Shown: piece after piece, positions 9,346 to 18,184 of the stretch | Position numbering within the stretch: the first letter of the stretch is position 1 | Layout: each line of letters begins with the position of its first letter | Assembly: GCA_026397725.1 (NCBI GenBank) | Contig: JAPLUI010000257.1 | Location: 1 to 32,755 of the forward strand | Reading direction: 5' to 3' | Source: Verrucomicrobiota bacterium | GTDB taxonomy: Bacteria > Verrucomicrobiota > Verrucomicrobiia > Verrucomicrobiales > Akkermansiaceae | Length of the DNA stretch: 32,755 nucleotides | Position numbers and translations under genes: made by a program | Notes under the pieces: model-generated | What the model was told of the DNA's origin: nothing | The model's database searches: none | Seen by the model: the letters and a program-made list of their open reading frames with translations, nothing else

Positions 9346-10633
9346 CGGCGATTTCGGGTGTCGGCGCCGGCACTGAGAACGCCAGGGTCTTCACCGTCGA
9401 GCCCCACGCTCTAAAGACGAAATTGTAGTTGCCCGGCGGGAGCGTTCCCAAGTTGTACTGCGTGCCGACAGGGATGATGATCTGTATCCAGGCCCCACCC
9501 GGCTGCCGCCAGAATTGCGCATTCACAGACACGGTGTTTCCGCTGCGCTGAGGTTGACCCCAATCGCCAACTGAATAGCTGGGGTCGGGTAGCCACATGT
9601 CAACCCCCACCGACACGGTTGCCCCATTCGTTTGAGGAGCTATATGGGGAATAAGGCTAACGGAAGACGGATAAGGAATGTAAGACACGCGCGGCGGCAT
9701 TTGCCCTGTCCCGGTTAGATTGATGTCGAATGGGCTCTCGTCGCCGTCGTTGCTGACAAGGTGAATGGCAGCCGTGCGCGACCCGATTCCTCCCGGCTCG
9801 AAGGTGACGCTGAAGGTGGTGCTGGCACCAGGTGCCAGCGTGGTCGTGCCGAGGCTGCCCGCCCAGAAGTCGCCGGCGTGCGTGCCGTTCTTGCTCACCG
9901 CAAGTCCCGTTAGGTTGGCCGTGCCGAGGTTCTTCACGGTGAAGGCCTTGGTCCACGAACTGCCGACGAGGACCATGCCGAAGTTGATGGTCGCGCTGCC
10001 GTCGGTGAGGTCGGTGCCGCTTGGCTGTTCCACGGCGATCTCGGGCTCGGAGTCGAGGCCATTGCAGCCGAATTCACCAATGGCGAACCCGCCCGACGAG
10101 CCCGAGGTTTGCTTGATGCTGATGACCGTCAAGTGGCTCAGAGGATCGTCGGTATAGAATCCGAAGTACCGGGCACCGTCGGCACTCACCGTGGTGGACG
10201 CACCTTCCGACTCAACCCTGAACTCGAAGGCTCCGGAGAGATTCGGCGCCACGTACATGTGGAAGGCCTGGATGTTTGACGGCAACACCAGGGATTGCTC
10301 GTCACTATCACAGAAGTAAACCGATCCGGTGTAGCCGTGGCTCCAGGTGCTCCACCCGCCGCCGATGGTCCTGACATTGGATGGATTGAAGCGCAGCGTG
10401 TCCCCGGCGGCGGCTGGCAGTGTTACCGCAGGGTGGCGATAACACACGGCGGCGGAAACATCGGTGTATTCCGGCCTCAGCTCCGCTGGGAAAGCGTGCA
10501 TCGGGTAGCCTCCCAACGTCCCGGGCGGGGCGCCGGTGCCGGGGCTGGTTACCACCTGGATTGATCCTGCCGCACATGGCATGATGGCTATCACTGCGAA
10601 CAACAATCCGAACCGCAAGGTTAGTTCTTTCAT
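7082..10633 (-). CDS. Protein A: secreted choice-of-anchor D / P-domain / PPC / SUMF1 protein with DGR-like variable C-terminus
   Basis: The protein has 1183 residues. I chose the start at MKELTLRFGLLFAVIAIM because it opens a clear signal peptide and has a purine-rich GAGAGAGA about 8 nt upstream. Domains in order: an N-terminal beta-domain (to ~190); choice-of-anchor D (~194-310, PEIAVEQPSGTDLTDGSA); an Ig-like stretch; a second choice-of-anchor D (~424-540); P/Homo B (~541-705, TYPDDLDLFLVSPSG); PPC (~706-815, GDYFIRVKGSGSNP); a short beta-module; and SUMF1/FGE-sulfatase (~901-1183, VPTEAEWEKAARGG, NVWEWCWDW). The first active-site Cys of true formylglycine-generating enzymes is replaced by Ser, so enzymatic activity is doubtful. 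A ligand-binding lectin fold is the better reading. The C-terminal half duplicates that of protein B. Confidence 0.88.
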   Translation of the reverse strand: MKELTLRFGLLFAVIAIMPCAAGSIQVVTSPGTGAPPGTLGGYPMHAFPAELRPEYTDVSAAVCYRHPAVTLPAAAGDTLRFNPSNVRTIGGGWSTWSHGYTGSVYFCDSDEQSLVLPSNIQAFHMYVAPNLSGAFEFRVESEGASTTVSADGARYFGFYTDDPLSHLTVISIKQTSGSSGGFAIGEFGCNGLDSEPEIAVEQPSGTDLTDGSATINFGMVLVGSSWTKAFTVKNLGTANLTGLAVSKNGTHAGDFWAGSLGTTTLAPGASTTFSVTFEPGGIGSRTAAIHLVSNDGDESPFDINLTGTGQMPPRVSYIPYPSSVSLIPHIAPQTNGATVSVGVDMWLPDPSYSVGDWGQPQRSGNTVSVNAQFWRQPGGAWIQIIIPVGTQYNLGTLPPGNYNFVFRAWGSTVKTLAFSVPAPTPEIAVEQPSGTDLTDGSASIDFGSVFLGSVLTKTFTVRNLGTGDLTGLAVTTDGSHAADFTVGALGTTTLAPGASTTLCVTFAPGGAGWHPAAIHLASNDADENPFDISLSGMGYTPDEFASTGGLTIPAAGLSGEASPYPSTLAVSGVMGGVSALRVKLTGVSHTYPDDLDLFLVSPSGRVCALMSDAGGSFPLTNLDLAFADAAASAIPDASAITAGTYRPANHEPGEALPPGGTGAIGTNLLALAAGGVNGIWKLFASDDYPARDGGSIASWSLVFEQNFTDDHGDGFATATPLPAAAATSGTPGIITPGDEDFFRVTVPGPGILIAWSEGATDTYGHLYGNSRTLLDEDDNNDLQANFRVSAGVVAGDYFIRVKGSGSNPTDTYTLRTRFIPETEPMQVSYLEKTGNDVILGFTGSAGVLYYIQGSADLQDWELLATMTGTGAENHATLPGQGLQPQRYFRVSTQPPVPAGFALIPAGIFQMGNALSASGDGYSDELPIHSVYVSEFLLAKYEVSKTLWDDVRAWGLTHGYPDLAIGSESGGTNCSKGPTYPVHSITWYDMVKWCNARSEKEGLTPCYTASGAVYRTGSSAPACNWAANGYRVPTEAEWEKAARGGLSGMRFPWGDTINHTYANYYNAGYFYESPQNQGWHPTYATGDYPYTSPVGSFAPNGYGLYDMTGNVWEWCWDWYSSNYYSSSPGSDPRGAASGTDRVNRGGSWYSLAYFCRVGSRSGYDPAVSSNRYVGFRLARSSVP
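7118..7219 (-). other. DGR-like variable region of protein A
   Basis: After RV and around RGGSW the residues are N, then YSLAYFCRVGSRSGYDPAVS, then SNRY before VGFRLARSSVP. By hand count 21 of the 24 codons between Trp1148 and the VGFR scaffold are NNC; the other three are GCG, GGG and CCG. No K, E, Q, M, W or I occurs among them. In known DGR targets of this fold the variable residues come from AAC codons in the template. Confidence 0.6.
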
Positions 10634-11113
10634 GATGAATCTCTCTCTGTTGTTGGTGGCACGGGTGCCGGTTTGGGGGCGTTCGGTTTTCATGATCGTG
10701 CATTGATGCGGTGACAAGACGATCAAACGACTGACACCGGGGCCGCCGGACGCGAATCCGATTCTTCCTGACCGCAGCCACCCATAATTTGACAGGCAAC
10801 TCCACCAGGGAGCCACCATTCGTAGGAGAGTTGTCCATTCACTCCACGAACGCAAGCACCAAATCCATTTTTTCTGCCGAACCCGCAAGCCGGGGCTGGC
10901 CGCAATTCGTGAATACTTATTTTCAATTGCATCTTCTCAGGTTCCGGTGTTCCAAAAAACATCGCGGCAAGGGGCGCGGCCCCTTGACCCCGTGGTTGTT
11001 TTCGTCATTCGTGGTTCGTCATTTTATGGACCGCTGCGCTCCCGTCACTTCATTGCGGCGCTCGCTACCGCTCGCTTGCCATTCAGTTCATCTCGCTCCG
11101 CTACCGGCTGCTG
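10634..11113. other. Intergenic region between proteins B and A
   Basis: The left part must hold the promoter and leader of protein A; I see a purine-rich ribosome-binding stretch next to the start but no confident promoter boxes. The right part is the conserved 3' flank of protein B, ending in its hairpin. Confidence 0.5.
10951..10986 (-). terminator. Terminator-like hairpin downstream of protein B
   Basis: On the minus strand CAAGGGGC-CGC-GCCCCTTG is a perfect 8-bp stem with a 3-nt loop. CCGCGATG and a run of six T follow. It lies about 128 nt after the stop of B. Confidence 0.6.
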
Positions 11114-11146
11114 CTAGGGGACTGAACTGCGGGCAAGGCGGAACCC
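10951..11146 (-). repeat. 3' flank shared with protein A, copy B
   Basis: This is the same element as 6921-7114. The sequence from GTGGGGTTCCGCCTTGCCCG through the TAG stop and past AAAATGACGAACCACGAATG is almost unchanged between copies. The coding sequence immediately upstream, the variable region, is not conserved. Confidence 0.8.
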
Positions 11147-13345
11147 CACGGGGCCGTCCGAGTAGGCCGGGAAGCCGCTGCCGCGGTACGCCGCACGACA
11201 GTAGCCCGCGTAGTGGGCAAAACTGCCGCCCCGGCCCACCCGGTACGCGCCCGAAGTTGCACCCCGTGGATCGGTCTGCGAACCGGCGGCGTAAGAGCCA
11301 TACCAATCCCAGCACCACTCCCACACGTTCCCCGCCATGTCGTATAACCCATAACCATTGGGAGCGAAACTCCCCACCGGCGAGGTGTAGGGAGGAGCCC
11401 CGTCGTTGTAACCCGGATGAAAGCCCTGGTTCTGCGGGGATTCATAGAAGTAGTTAGAGCTGTAATAGTTGGCATAAGTGTGGTTGATGATGTCGCCCCA
11501 TGGGAAACGCTTCCCGCTCAGGCCGCCGCACGCCGCCTTCTCCCACTCCGCCTCCGTTGGCAAGCGGTAACCGTTGGCCGCCCAATCGCACGCCACCGCA
11601 TCGCTGTTCGTCGTCCGATACACCGCCCCGGATGCCGTGTAGCACGGCGTCAGCCCCTCCTGCTCGCTGCGGGCGTTGCACCACTTCACCATGTCATACC
11701 AGGTGATGGTTTGCACCGGGTGCGTGGCCGCCTTGCCGCCACCGGTCCCCAAATCCGTGTAGCCATGGGCCAAACTCCAGGTTCTCACCTCGTCCCACAG
11801 GGCCTTGGTCACCTCGTGTTTCGCCATGTAGAAGGCACTCACGTTCACTGTGTGGACCGGCAGTGCATTGGAAGAGCCATCCACCGAATCCCCCATCTGG
11901 AAGCTTCCCGCCGGAATCAGCGCGAAACCTGCCGGGCCGGGGGGCTCGGTGCTGACCCGGAAATACCGCTGTGGCTGGAGGCCCTGCCCCGGGAGCGTGG
12001 CATAGTTTTCGGCCCCCGTGCCGGTCATGGTCGCAAGCAGCTCCCAGTCCTGCAAGTCCGCGCTGCCTTGGATATGGTATAACACTCCCGCGCTGCCGGT
12101 GAACCCGAGGTTCACATCGTTCCCGGCCTTCTCCAGATAACTCACCTGAATGGGTTCGGTGGCGGAAATGAAACGGGTGCGCAAAGTGTAGGTGCCCGCA
12201 GTGTTGGAACGGGTACCCTTCACCCGAATGTAATAGTCGCCGGCAACCACGCCCGCAGACACGCGGAAGTTGGCTTGGAGATCGTTGTTATCGTCTTCAA
12301 CCAACAGGGTACGGTCGTTCCCGTAGAGGTAGCCGTAGGTATCGGGGGCACCTTCGCTCCAGGCAATCAGGATGCCCGGCCCCGGCACCGTCACCCGGAA
12401 GAAATCCCCGTCACCGGGGGTGAGCACTCCGCTCGCGCTGTTGGTGATGGCGGCCGGGAGCGGCGTGGCGGTGGCGAAGCTGTCGCCATGGTCGTCAGTG
12501 AAGGTTTGTTCAAAAACCAGCGACCACGAGGTGATGGAGCCGCCGTCGAGGTAGCGATAGTCATCGCTCGCAAAAAGCTTCCAGATGCCGTTGACGTCTC
12601 CGCCAGCCAGGGCCAGCAGGTTGGTGCCGATCACACCGGTGCCGCCCGGCGGCAGGGGCTCGCCGGGCTCATAATCCGCAGGGCGATAGGTGCCCGCCGT
12701 GATGGCACTCGCATCGGGGATGGCGCTTGCCGCAGCATCAGCAAAGGCGAGATCGAGATTGGTCAGGGGGAACGCGCCACCCGCATCCGACATGAGGGCG
12801 CAGACCCGGCCACTTGGCGAGACCAGGAACAGGTCCAGGTCATCCGGATAGGTGTGGGAGAGCCCGGTGAGTTTCACCCGCAAGGCCGACACTCCTCCCA
12901 TGACTCCGGACACCGCAAGGGTCGATGGATAGGGCGAGGCCTCGCCGGACAGGCCCGAGACCGGAATCGTGAGGCCACCGGTGCTGGCGAACTCGTCCGC
13001 AAGGTATCCCAGTCCGCTCAAGGAAATATCGAAGGGATTCTCGTCGGCATCATTGCTGGCTAGGTGGATGGCCGCAGGGTGCCAGCCGCCGCCACCCGGG
13101 GCGAAGGTGACGCTGAAGGTGGTGCTGGCACCGGCTGCCAGGGTGGTGGTGCCGAGGGCACTGACGGTGAAATCGGCGGCGTGGCTGCCGTCCTTGATTA
13201 CGACCAATCTGGTGAGGTCGGCCGTGCCGAGGTTCTTCACGGTAAAGGTTTTGGTCAACACGCTGCCGAGCGGGACGCCGCCAAAACCGATGCTGGCGCT
13301 GCCGTCGGTTAGGTCGGTGCCGGCCGGTTGCTCGACGGCGACCTC
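11114..13345 (-). repeat. Duplicated C-terminal half-gene, copy B
   Basis: This is the counterpart of 7082-9345. The P and PPC regions are near-identical in both copies. The SUMF1 region is more divergent, and most divergent in its last 35 codons. Confidence 0.85.
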
Positions 13346-16300
13346 GGGCACCGCCACAACGACTTGGTCCACCCAGCCACAGTCCGACCCTGAATCCACG
13401 CTGGAATCCTTGGTGTAGGCCCATTCCAGCGTGTGGCTGCCGGCGGCCAGCGGATAGCTTTGCTGCTGCCAATCCACCGTGCCGCTAATCCTCTCGCTTT
13501 GCTCCGTGCCGTCGATGTAGAAGCGCAGATAGTCAAAGTCTGATTCGGAGGACACCTTCCACCAGAAGCTTACGGTGCCCGGGCCACTGGCTGTGAACGT
13601 GAATGCGGATCGTTGACTGTGGGAGATGTCACCGCTCTGCGCCGCGTCTATGCCATCATGCGTCGTGACGGTCTGGCCATACCAAGCCGCCTGGCCACCA
13701 TCTGTCACCACCACTCCGGGTTGGTTGATCGCATCGGCGAGGGTCGGAGCACCAGTGCCATTGAGGGTGATGTCGAAGGGGTTTTCGTCGGCATCATTGC
13801 TGGCGAGGTGCAGGTTGGCCGTGCGGGTGCCAATCGCGGTGGGGGCGAAGCGCACCGTGAAGGTCGTGCTGCCACCGGAAATGACCGGGGCCGTCGGGTT
13901 GGCGGTCACGGTGAAGTCACCGGCATGGGTGCCGTCGATGGTGATGCCCAGCCCGGTCAGGTCGGCCGCTCCCCAATTGCGCACCGTGAAGACGAGGCTG
14001 GCATTGAAGCCGGTGGCCACCGAACCGAAGGCCACCGTGGAGCTGCCATCAACCAAGCCGGTGTCGGCCGGTTGCTCCACGGCGATTTCCGGGGCGGTGA
14101 CGATGCCCGCGCCGATCACCACGTCATCGATCGCCCAGTTGTCATAGCCATCGCCGCTGTTGGCCAACTGCCGGAAGCGGAACTGGGTGGCTGCGGCCTG
14201 GGCCACCGCCGGAATGCCCACCACGATGGTCTGCCAGGTCCGGCTGGTGTAGGGCCCGCCGAATTGCACAAAGGTCGTGCCGTTGATGGAGTACTCGAGC
14301 ACGACTTCCTCCCCGGCATCGGCCATTTCCCATGGACTCGAGGTGCCGTTGGCAAGGGCGAAGAGGAAGGAAACCCAGCCGCCAGCGCGGGTGTCGATGG
14401 GCTGGGTGGTGGCGAAGCGGCTGCCGGTACCGCCGAACCACAGGCTGTTGCCGGTGGACCCGGCGCCGGCCGCCTGGCCGTTGGTGTTAGCCGCCACCGT
14501 GCCGCCGAATGGCACCCACAGCGCCGGATTGTAGCTCGGATCGAAACTGTCGGCAAAGGCCGTGAGCAGGCCGGTGCCGCTCAGGGCGATGTCAAACGGG
14601 TTTTCGTCGGCATCATTGCTGGCGAGGTGCAGGGCGGCCGAGCGAGTGCCAAGCGCGGTGGGCGCGAACTGCACGGTGAAGGTCGTGCTGCCACCGGAAA
14701 TGACCGGTGCCGTCGGGTTGGCGGTCACGGTGAAGTCCCCGGCATCGGTACCGTCGATGGTGATGCCCAGCCCGGTCAGGTCGCCCGCTCCCCAATTGCG
14801 CACCGTGAAGACGAGGCTGGCATTGGAGCCCGTGGCCACCGAGCCGAAGTTCGCTGTTGAGATGCCATCAACCAAGCCGGTCCCGAGCGGCATTTCCACG
14901 GCGATGTACGGAGCAGGCGGGGTTCCGTCTTCGTAGGCGCCGATGTCCACGGCGCTGCCGGCCAGGCGGGGGAATCCGCGCTGGTCCGTGGTGAGGGTGG
15001 TGCTTCCTCCGGCGTCGCGTGCCGGGCTTCCGGCCAGCAAGGCGAAGGTCTGGGTCGGGCCGCCGTAATTGCCGAGCGGCGCAAGCAGCGCGTTGATCGG
15101 CAATGAACTTGAACCGATCAGGTCGCCGGTGTTGGGTGCGATGCTGGCTTCGCCATTGATGCCGATCAGGTTGTAGCCCTGTGAAGAGACAACTCCGCAG
15201 ACATCAGAAAAAAGCACCGGTGGGTAGTCGATGCTCCTATTCCCATTGCCTGCGATGATCGTATTGCGGAGAGTCAAGGTTCCTGCGTTGTTGATACCAG
15301 AGCTGTCGGTCGAGTACCAGGCACAGGCACTGGAGTTGCCGGAAAGGGTGCTGTTCATGACTGCGGCCGTCCCCTCGTTGTTGATGCCCCCGCCATAGCC
15401 GTAGCCGCCGAGATCGCCGCCGCTGGCGGAGTTGGAGGAAAAGGTGCTGTTGGTGACACTGAGCGTCCCTGTGCTCGCGTTGTCGATGCCGCCGCCAAAG
15501 CCGGAGCCGCGATAGCCGTAGCCGGAGCCGCTATAGGCGTGATCGCCGCCGCTGGCGGAGTTGGCGGAAAAGGTGCTGTTGGTGACACTGAGTGTTCCGG
15601 TGCTCGCGTTGTCGATGCCACCGCCAAAGCCAGAGCCGCTATCTCTATGGCTGCTGCCATCGCCGCCGCTGGCGGAGTTGTCGCAAAAGGTGCTGTTGGT
15701 GACACTGAGCGTCCCGGTGCTCGCGTTGTCGATGCCGCCGCCAAAGCCAGAGCCAGAGCCGCCACCGTACCCGACGATCCCGCTTCCGCTGCCATCGCCG
15801 CCGCTGGCGGAGTTGGCGCAAAAGGTGCTGTTCGTGACGTTGATCGTCCCGGTGCTTGCGTTGCAGATGCCGCCGCCAAAGCCATCGCCGCTGAAGCCGA
15901 AGAGGTAGCTCATGTGGAAGACGTAGCCGCCATCGCCGCCGGTGGCGGAGTTGCCGGAAAAGGTGCTGTTCGTGACACTGAGCGTTCCGGTACCCGCGTT
16001 GGCGATGCCGCCGCCAAAACCATCGCCGCCGTAGCCGTAGCCGCCGGTGCCGTAGCCGGAGGGGTAGCCGTCGTCGGAGCCGACACCGCCGCCAGTGGCG
16101 GAGTTGCCGGAAAAGGTGCTGTTAGAGACACTGAGCGTTCCGGTGCCAGCGTTGGCGATACCGCCGCCAAAGCCATCGCCGCCGTAGCGGTAGCCGTGGT
16201 AGTAGTCGTAGCCGCCATCGCCGCCGGTGGCGGAGTTGCCGGAAAAGGTGCTGTTAAGGACACTGAGCATCCCGGTGCTTGCGTTATCGATGCCGCCGCC

Positions 16301-18184
16301 GGTACCTGATCCGCCATCGCCGCGATCACCAGGGACATAGTAGCCCCCGCTCCCGGAATAGCCGCCATCGCCGCCGCTGGCGGAGTTGGCGGAAAACGTG
16401 CTGTTTGTGACACTGAGCGTCCCGTTGCTTGCGCTGTCGATGCCGCCGCCGGTACCAGAGCCGCCAGAGCCGCCAGGGCCGCCAGGGCCGCCATCATAGT
16501 TGGGGTTAGAGCCGCCATCGCCGCCATTGCCGCTGTTGGCGGAGTTGCTGGAAACGGTGCTGTACGAGACACTGACCATGCCGGTGCTCGCGTTGTAGAT
16601 GCCGCCGCCAATGCCTGAGCCGCCTGAACCACCAAAGCCGCCAGAGCTCCAATAAACGCCATAAGCACTAGTGCCAGAGCCGCCATCGCCGCCATCGCCG
16701 CCCTTGCCGCCGGTGGCGGAGTTGCCGGAAAGGTTGCTGTTCGTTACACGGATCGTTCCCGTACTCGCGTTGTAGATGCCAGCGCCGAAACCATCGCCGC
16801 CACCGCCACCGCCGCCACCACTAGCGTAGCAGCCAAAGGGGTCGAGTTCGTCCCAACCGGAATCGACGCCATTGCCGCCAACGCCGCCATCGCCGCCATC
16901 GCCGCCTTTGGCGGAGTTGCCGGCAAGGGTGCAGTTCATGACACTGAGCGTCCCGGTACTCGCGTTGTAGATGCCGGCACCGAAACCATTGCCGCCATTG
17001 CCGCCATTGCCGCCAGCGCTGGCCCCGCTGGTCCCGGTGGTTCCGGTGGTTCCGGTGGTTCCGGTGTTGTTCCCGTTGGCGATGGTCAGGTCCTTCAGGG
17101 TGACGTCGAAATTGCCGGCTGCGATGTGGAAGACCCTGACCGCATGGTTTCCGCTGATGGTCAGCAGGCCCGCCCCCGGCCCCTGAATGACCAGGCTCTT
17201 GTCGATCACCAGTTCGCTGGCGAGGGTGATCGTGCCCGTCACGCCGAAGTCGATGGTCTCGCCCGCTGCCGCCGCCGTGATCGCGGCTCGCAGCGAGCCC
17301 GGACCGCCATCCGCCGTGTCGGTCACGGTGAGGATCCCCGCCGTGGCGTTGCCGGTGCCCGTGAGGTTGATGTCAAACGGGTTCTCGTCGGCGTCGTTGC
17401 TGGCAATGTGAATGGCGGCCGTGCGTGCTCCGGTCTCCGTTGGCGCGAAGGTCACCGTGAAGGTGGTGCTGGCACCCGGTGCCAGGGTGGTGGCACCCGG
17501 CGAGCCGACGGTGAAGTCCGCGGCGTCAGCACCGTCCTTGGTCACGGCCAGCCCGGTGAGGTCGGCCGTGCCGGCGTTGCGCACGGTGAATGTCTTCGTG
17601 CGTTCGGCCCCAAGCATCACGAAGCCGAAGTCAATGCTCGCGCTCCCGTCCGCCAGGTTGGTCCCCGCCGGTTGCTCGACCACGATTTCCGGAGCCGGTG
17701 GCAAGCCGGTACCATCAATGTTGATGTCGAACGGGTTCTCGTCGGCGTCGTTGGTGGCTATGTGGATGGCCGCCGTGCGCGACCCGGCACCGCCGGGCGC
17801 GAAGGTGACGGTGAAGGTGGTGCCGGTGCCGGGCGGGAGGGTGGTGGCACCGGGGACACCGATGGTGAAGTCGGCGGCGTGCGCCCCGTCCCTGGCCACC
17901 GGACTTGTTAGGGTGAGGTCGGCCGTGCCGACGTTCTTCACCGTGAAGGTCTTGGTCAACGTGCGGCCGAGGAGGACTGTGCCGAAGCCGATGCTCGCGC
18001 CGGCGGTTAGATCGGTGCCCGCCGGTTGCTCGACGGCGATCTCGGGCTCGCGCGTGTCCACCGCGCCGCTGTTCGACTCGGCAAACGCGGTGGCGGCGGC
18101 AGCCGGAGTGCCGTGCAGGAGAAGGGCCGCCGTCAGGGCGGCCACCAAGGTCGTCGTCATCCGGGTGATGCTGCGTGTTTTCAT
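11114..18184 (-). CDS. Protein B: 2356-residue secreted beta-helix / choice-of-anchor D / SUMF1 protein with DGR-like variable C-terminus
   Basis: I chose the start at MKTRSITRMTTTLVAALTAA, a signal peptide cleaved near AAAATA; a TTG start seven codons upstream is possible. Domains: two choice-of-anchor D units (~46-277); a parallel beta-helix (~279-1083) with twelve GGGI-NASTGTLSVTNSTFSGN-type repeats, closing with a choice-of-anchor Q-like DIGAYE end; a third D unit (~1093-1205); a Reelin-like jelly roll (~1209-1360); a fourth D unit; a MAM-like module (~1480-1610); a fifth D unit; P/Homo B (~1728-1890); PPC (~1893-2000); and SUMF1 (~2085-2356). It is probably a long stalk-like surface or secreted protein presenting a lectin-fold tip. 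The first FGE catalytic Cys position is His, so enzymatic activity is unlikely. Its partner is unknown. Confidence 0.88.
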   Translation of the reverse strand: MKTRSITRMTTTLVAALTAALLLHGTPAAAATAFAESNSGAVDTREPEIAVEQPAGTDLTAGASIGFGTVLLGRTLTKTFTVKNVGTADLTLTSPVARDGAHAADFTIGVPGATTLPPGTGTTFTVTFAPGGAGSRTAAIHIATNDADENPFDINIDGTGLPPAPEIVVEQPAGTNLADGSASIDFGFVMLGAERTKTFTVRNAGTADLTGLAVTKDGADAADFTVGSPGATTLAPGASTTFTVTFAPTETGARTAAIHIASNDADENPFDINLTGTGNATAGILTVTDTADGGPGSLRAAITAAAAGETIDFGVTGTITLASELVIDKSLVIQGPGAGLLTISGNHAVRVFHIAAGNFDVTLKDLTIANGNNTGTTGTTGTTGTSGASAGGNGGNGGNGFGAGIYNASTGTLSVMNCTLAGNSAKGGDGGDGGVGGNGVDSGWDELDPFGCYASGGGGGGGGDGFGAGIYNASTGTIRVTNSNLSGNSATGGKGGDGGDGGSGTSAYGVYWSSGGFGGSGGSGIGGGIYNASTGMVSVSYSTVSSNSANSGNGGDGGSNPNYDGGPGGPGGSGGSGTGGGIDSASNGTLSVTNSTFSANSASGGDGGYSGSGGYYVPGDRGDGGSGTGGGIDNASTGMLSVLNSTFSGNSATGGDGGYDYYHGYRYGGDGFGGGIANAGTGTLSVSNSTFSGNSATGGGVGSDDGYPSGYGTGGYGYGGDGFGGGIANAGTGTLSVTNSTFSGNSATGGDGGYVFHMSYLFGFSGDGFGGGICNASTGTINVTNSTFCANSASGGDGSGSGIVGYGGGSGSGFGGGIDNASTGTLSVTNSTFCDNSASGGDGSSHRDSGSGFGGGIDNASTGTLSVTNSTFSANSASGGDHAYSGSGYGYRGSGFGGGIDNASTGTLSVTNSTFSSNSASGGDLGGYGYGGGINNEGTAAVMNSTLSGNSSACAWYSTDSSGINNAGTLTLRNTIIAGNGNRSIDYPPVLFSDVCGVVSSQGYNLIGINGEASIAPNTGDLIGSSSLPINALLAPLGNYGGPTQTFALLAGSPARDAGGSTTLTTDQRGFPRLAGSAVDIGAYEDGTPPAPYIAVEMPLGTGLVDGISTANFGSVATGSNASLVFTVRNWGAGDLTGLGITIDGTDAGDFTVTANPTAPVISGGSTTFTVQFAPTALGTRSAALHLASNDADENPFDIALSGTGLLTAFADSFDPSYNPALWVPFGGTVAANTNGQAAGAGSTGNSLWFGGTGSRFATTQPIDTRAGGWVSFLFALANGTSSPWEMADAGEEVVLEYSINGTTFVQFGGPYTSRTWQTIVVGIPAVAQAAATQFRFRQLANSGDGYDNWAIDDVVIGAGIVTAPEIAVEQPADTGLVDGSSTVAFGSVATGFNASLVFTVRNWGAADLTGLGITIDGTHAGDFTVTANPTAPVISGGSTTFTVRFAPTAIGTRTANLHLASNDADENPFDITLNGTGAPTLADAINQPGVVVTDGGQAAWYGQTVTTHDGIDAAQSGDISHSQRSAFTFTASGPGTVSFWWKVSSESDFDYLRFYIDGTEQSERISGTVDWQQQSYPLAAGSHTLEWAYTKDSSVDSGSDCGWVDQVVVAVPEVAVEQPAGTDLTDGSASIGFGGVPLGSVLTKTFTVKNLGTADLTRLVVIKDGSHAADFTVSALGTTTLAAGASTTFSVTFAPGGGGWHPAAIHLASNDADENPFDISLSGLGYLADEFASTGGLTIPVSGLSGEASPYPSTLAVSGVMGGVSALRVKLTGLSHTYPDDLDLFLVSPSGRVCALMSDAGGAFPLTNLDLAFADAAASAIPDASAITAGTYRPADYEPGEPLPPGGTGVIGTNLLALAGGDVNGIWKLFASDDYRYLDGGSITSWSLVFEQTFTDDHGDSFATATPLPAAITNSASGVLTPGDGDFFRVTVPGPGILIAWSEGAPDTYGYLYGNDRTLLVEDDNNDLQANFRVSAGVVAGDYYIRVKGTRSNTAGTYTLRTRFISATEPIQVSYLEKAGNDVNLGFTGSAGVLYHIQGSADLQDWELLATMTGTGAENYATLPGQGLQPQRYFRVSTEPPGPAGFALIPAGSFQMGDSVDGSSNALPVHTVNVSAFYMAKHEVTKALWDEVRTWSLAHGYTDLGTGGGKAATHPVQTITWYDMVKWCNARSEQEGLTPCYTASGAVYRTTNSDAVACDWAANGYRLPTEAEWEKAACGGLSGKRFPWGDIINHTYANYYSSNYFYESPQNQGFHPGYNDGAPPYTSPVGSFAPNGYGLYDMAGNVWEWCWDWYGSYAAGSQTDPRGATSGAYRVGRGGSFAHYAGYCRAAYRGSGFPAYSDGPVGFRLARSSVP
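11150..11248 (-). other. DGR-like variable region of protein B
   Basis: Between the RGGSF scaffold and VGFRLARSSVP the residues are AHYAGYCRAAYRGSGFPAYS then DGP. By hand count 16 of 23 codons are NNC. No K, E, Q, M, W or I is present. Only about 7 of 23 positions agree with protein A, although the neighbouring sequence is closely related. Confidence 0.6.
15310..17000 (-). repeat. Twelve-fold beta-helix repeat array inside protein B
   Basis: Each unit encodes a G-GGI-NA-TGTLSVTNSTFS core followed by NSA-GGDGG and a Gly/Ser/Tyr-rich loop of variable length. At DNA level the core (for example GCCGGTGGCGGAGTTGCCGG) recurs at irregular spacing of roughly 100-190 bp. Such an array could change copy number by recombination. 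Confidence 0.8.

Noticed and set aside
15539..16309. Plus-strand Ala/Val-rich open frame with internal repeats
   Set aside because: It is the antisense shadow of the beta-helix array; its repeats follow from the protein repeats on the minus strand.
15310..17000. CRISPR-like direct repeats with spacers
   Set aside because: Repeats and the segments between them are one continuous coding frame of a beta-helix protein. The repeats vary in sequence and spacing.
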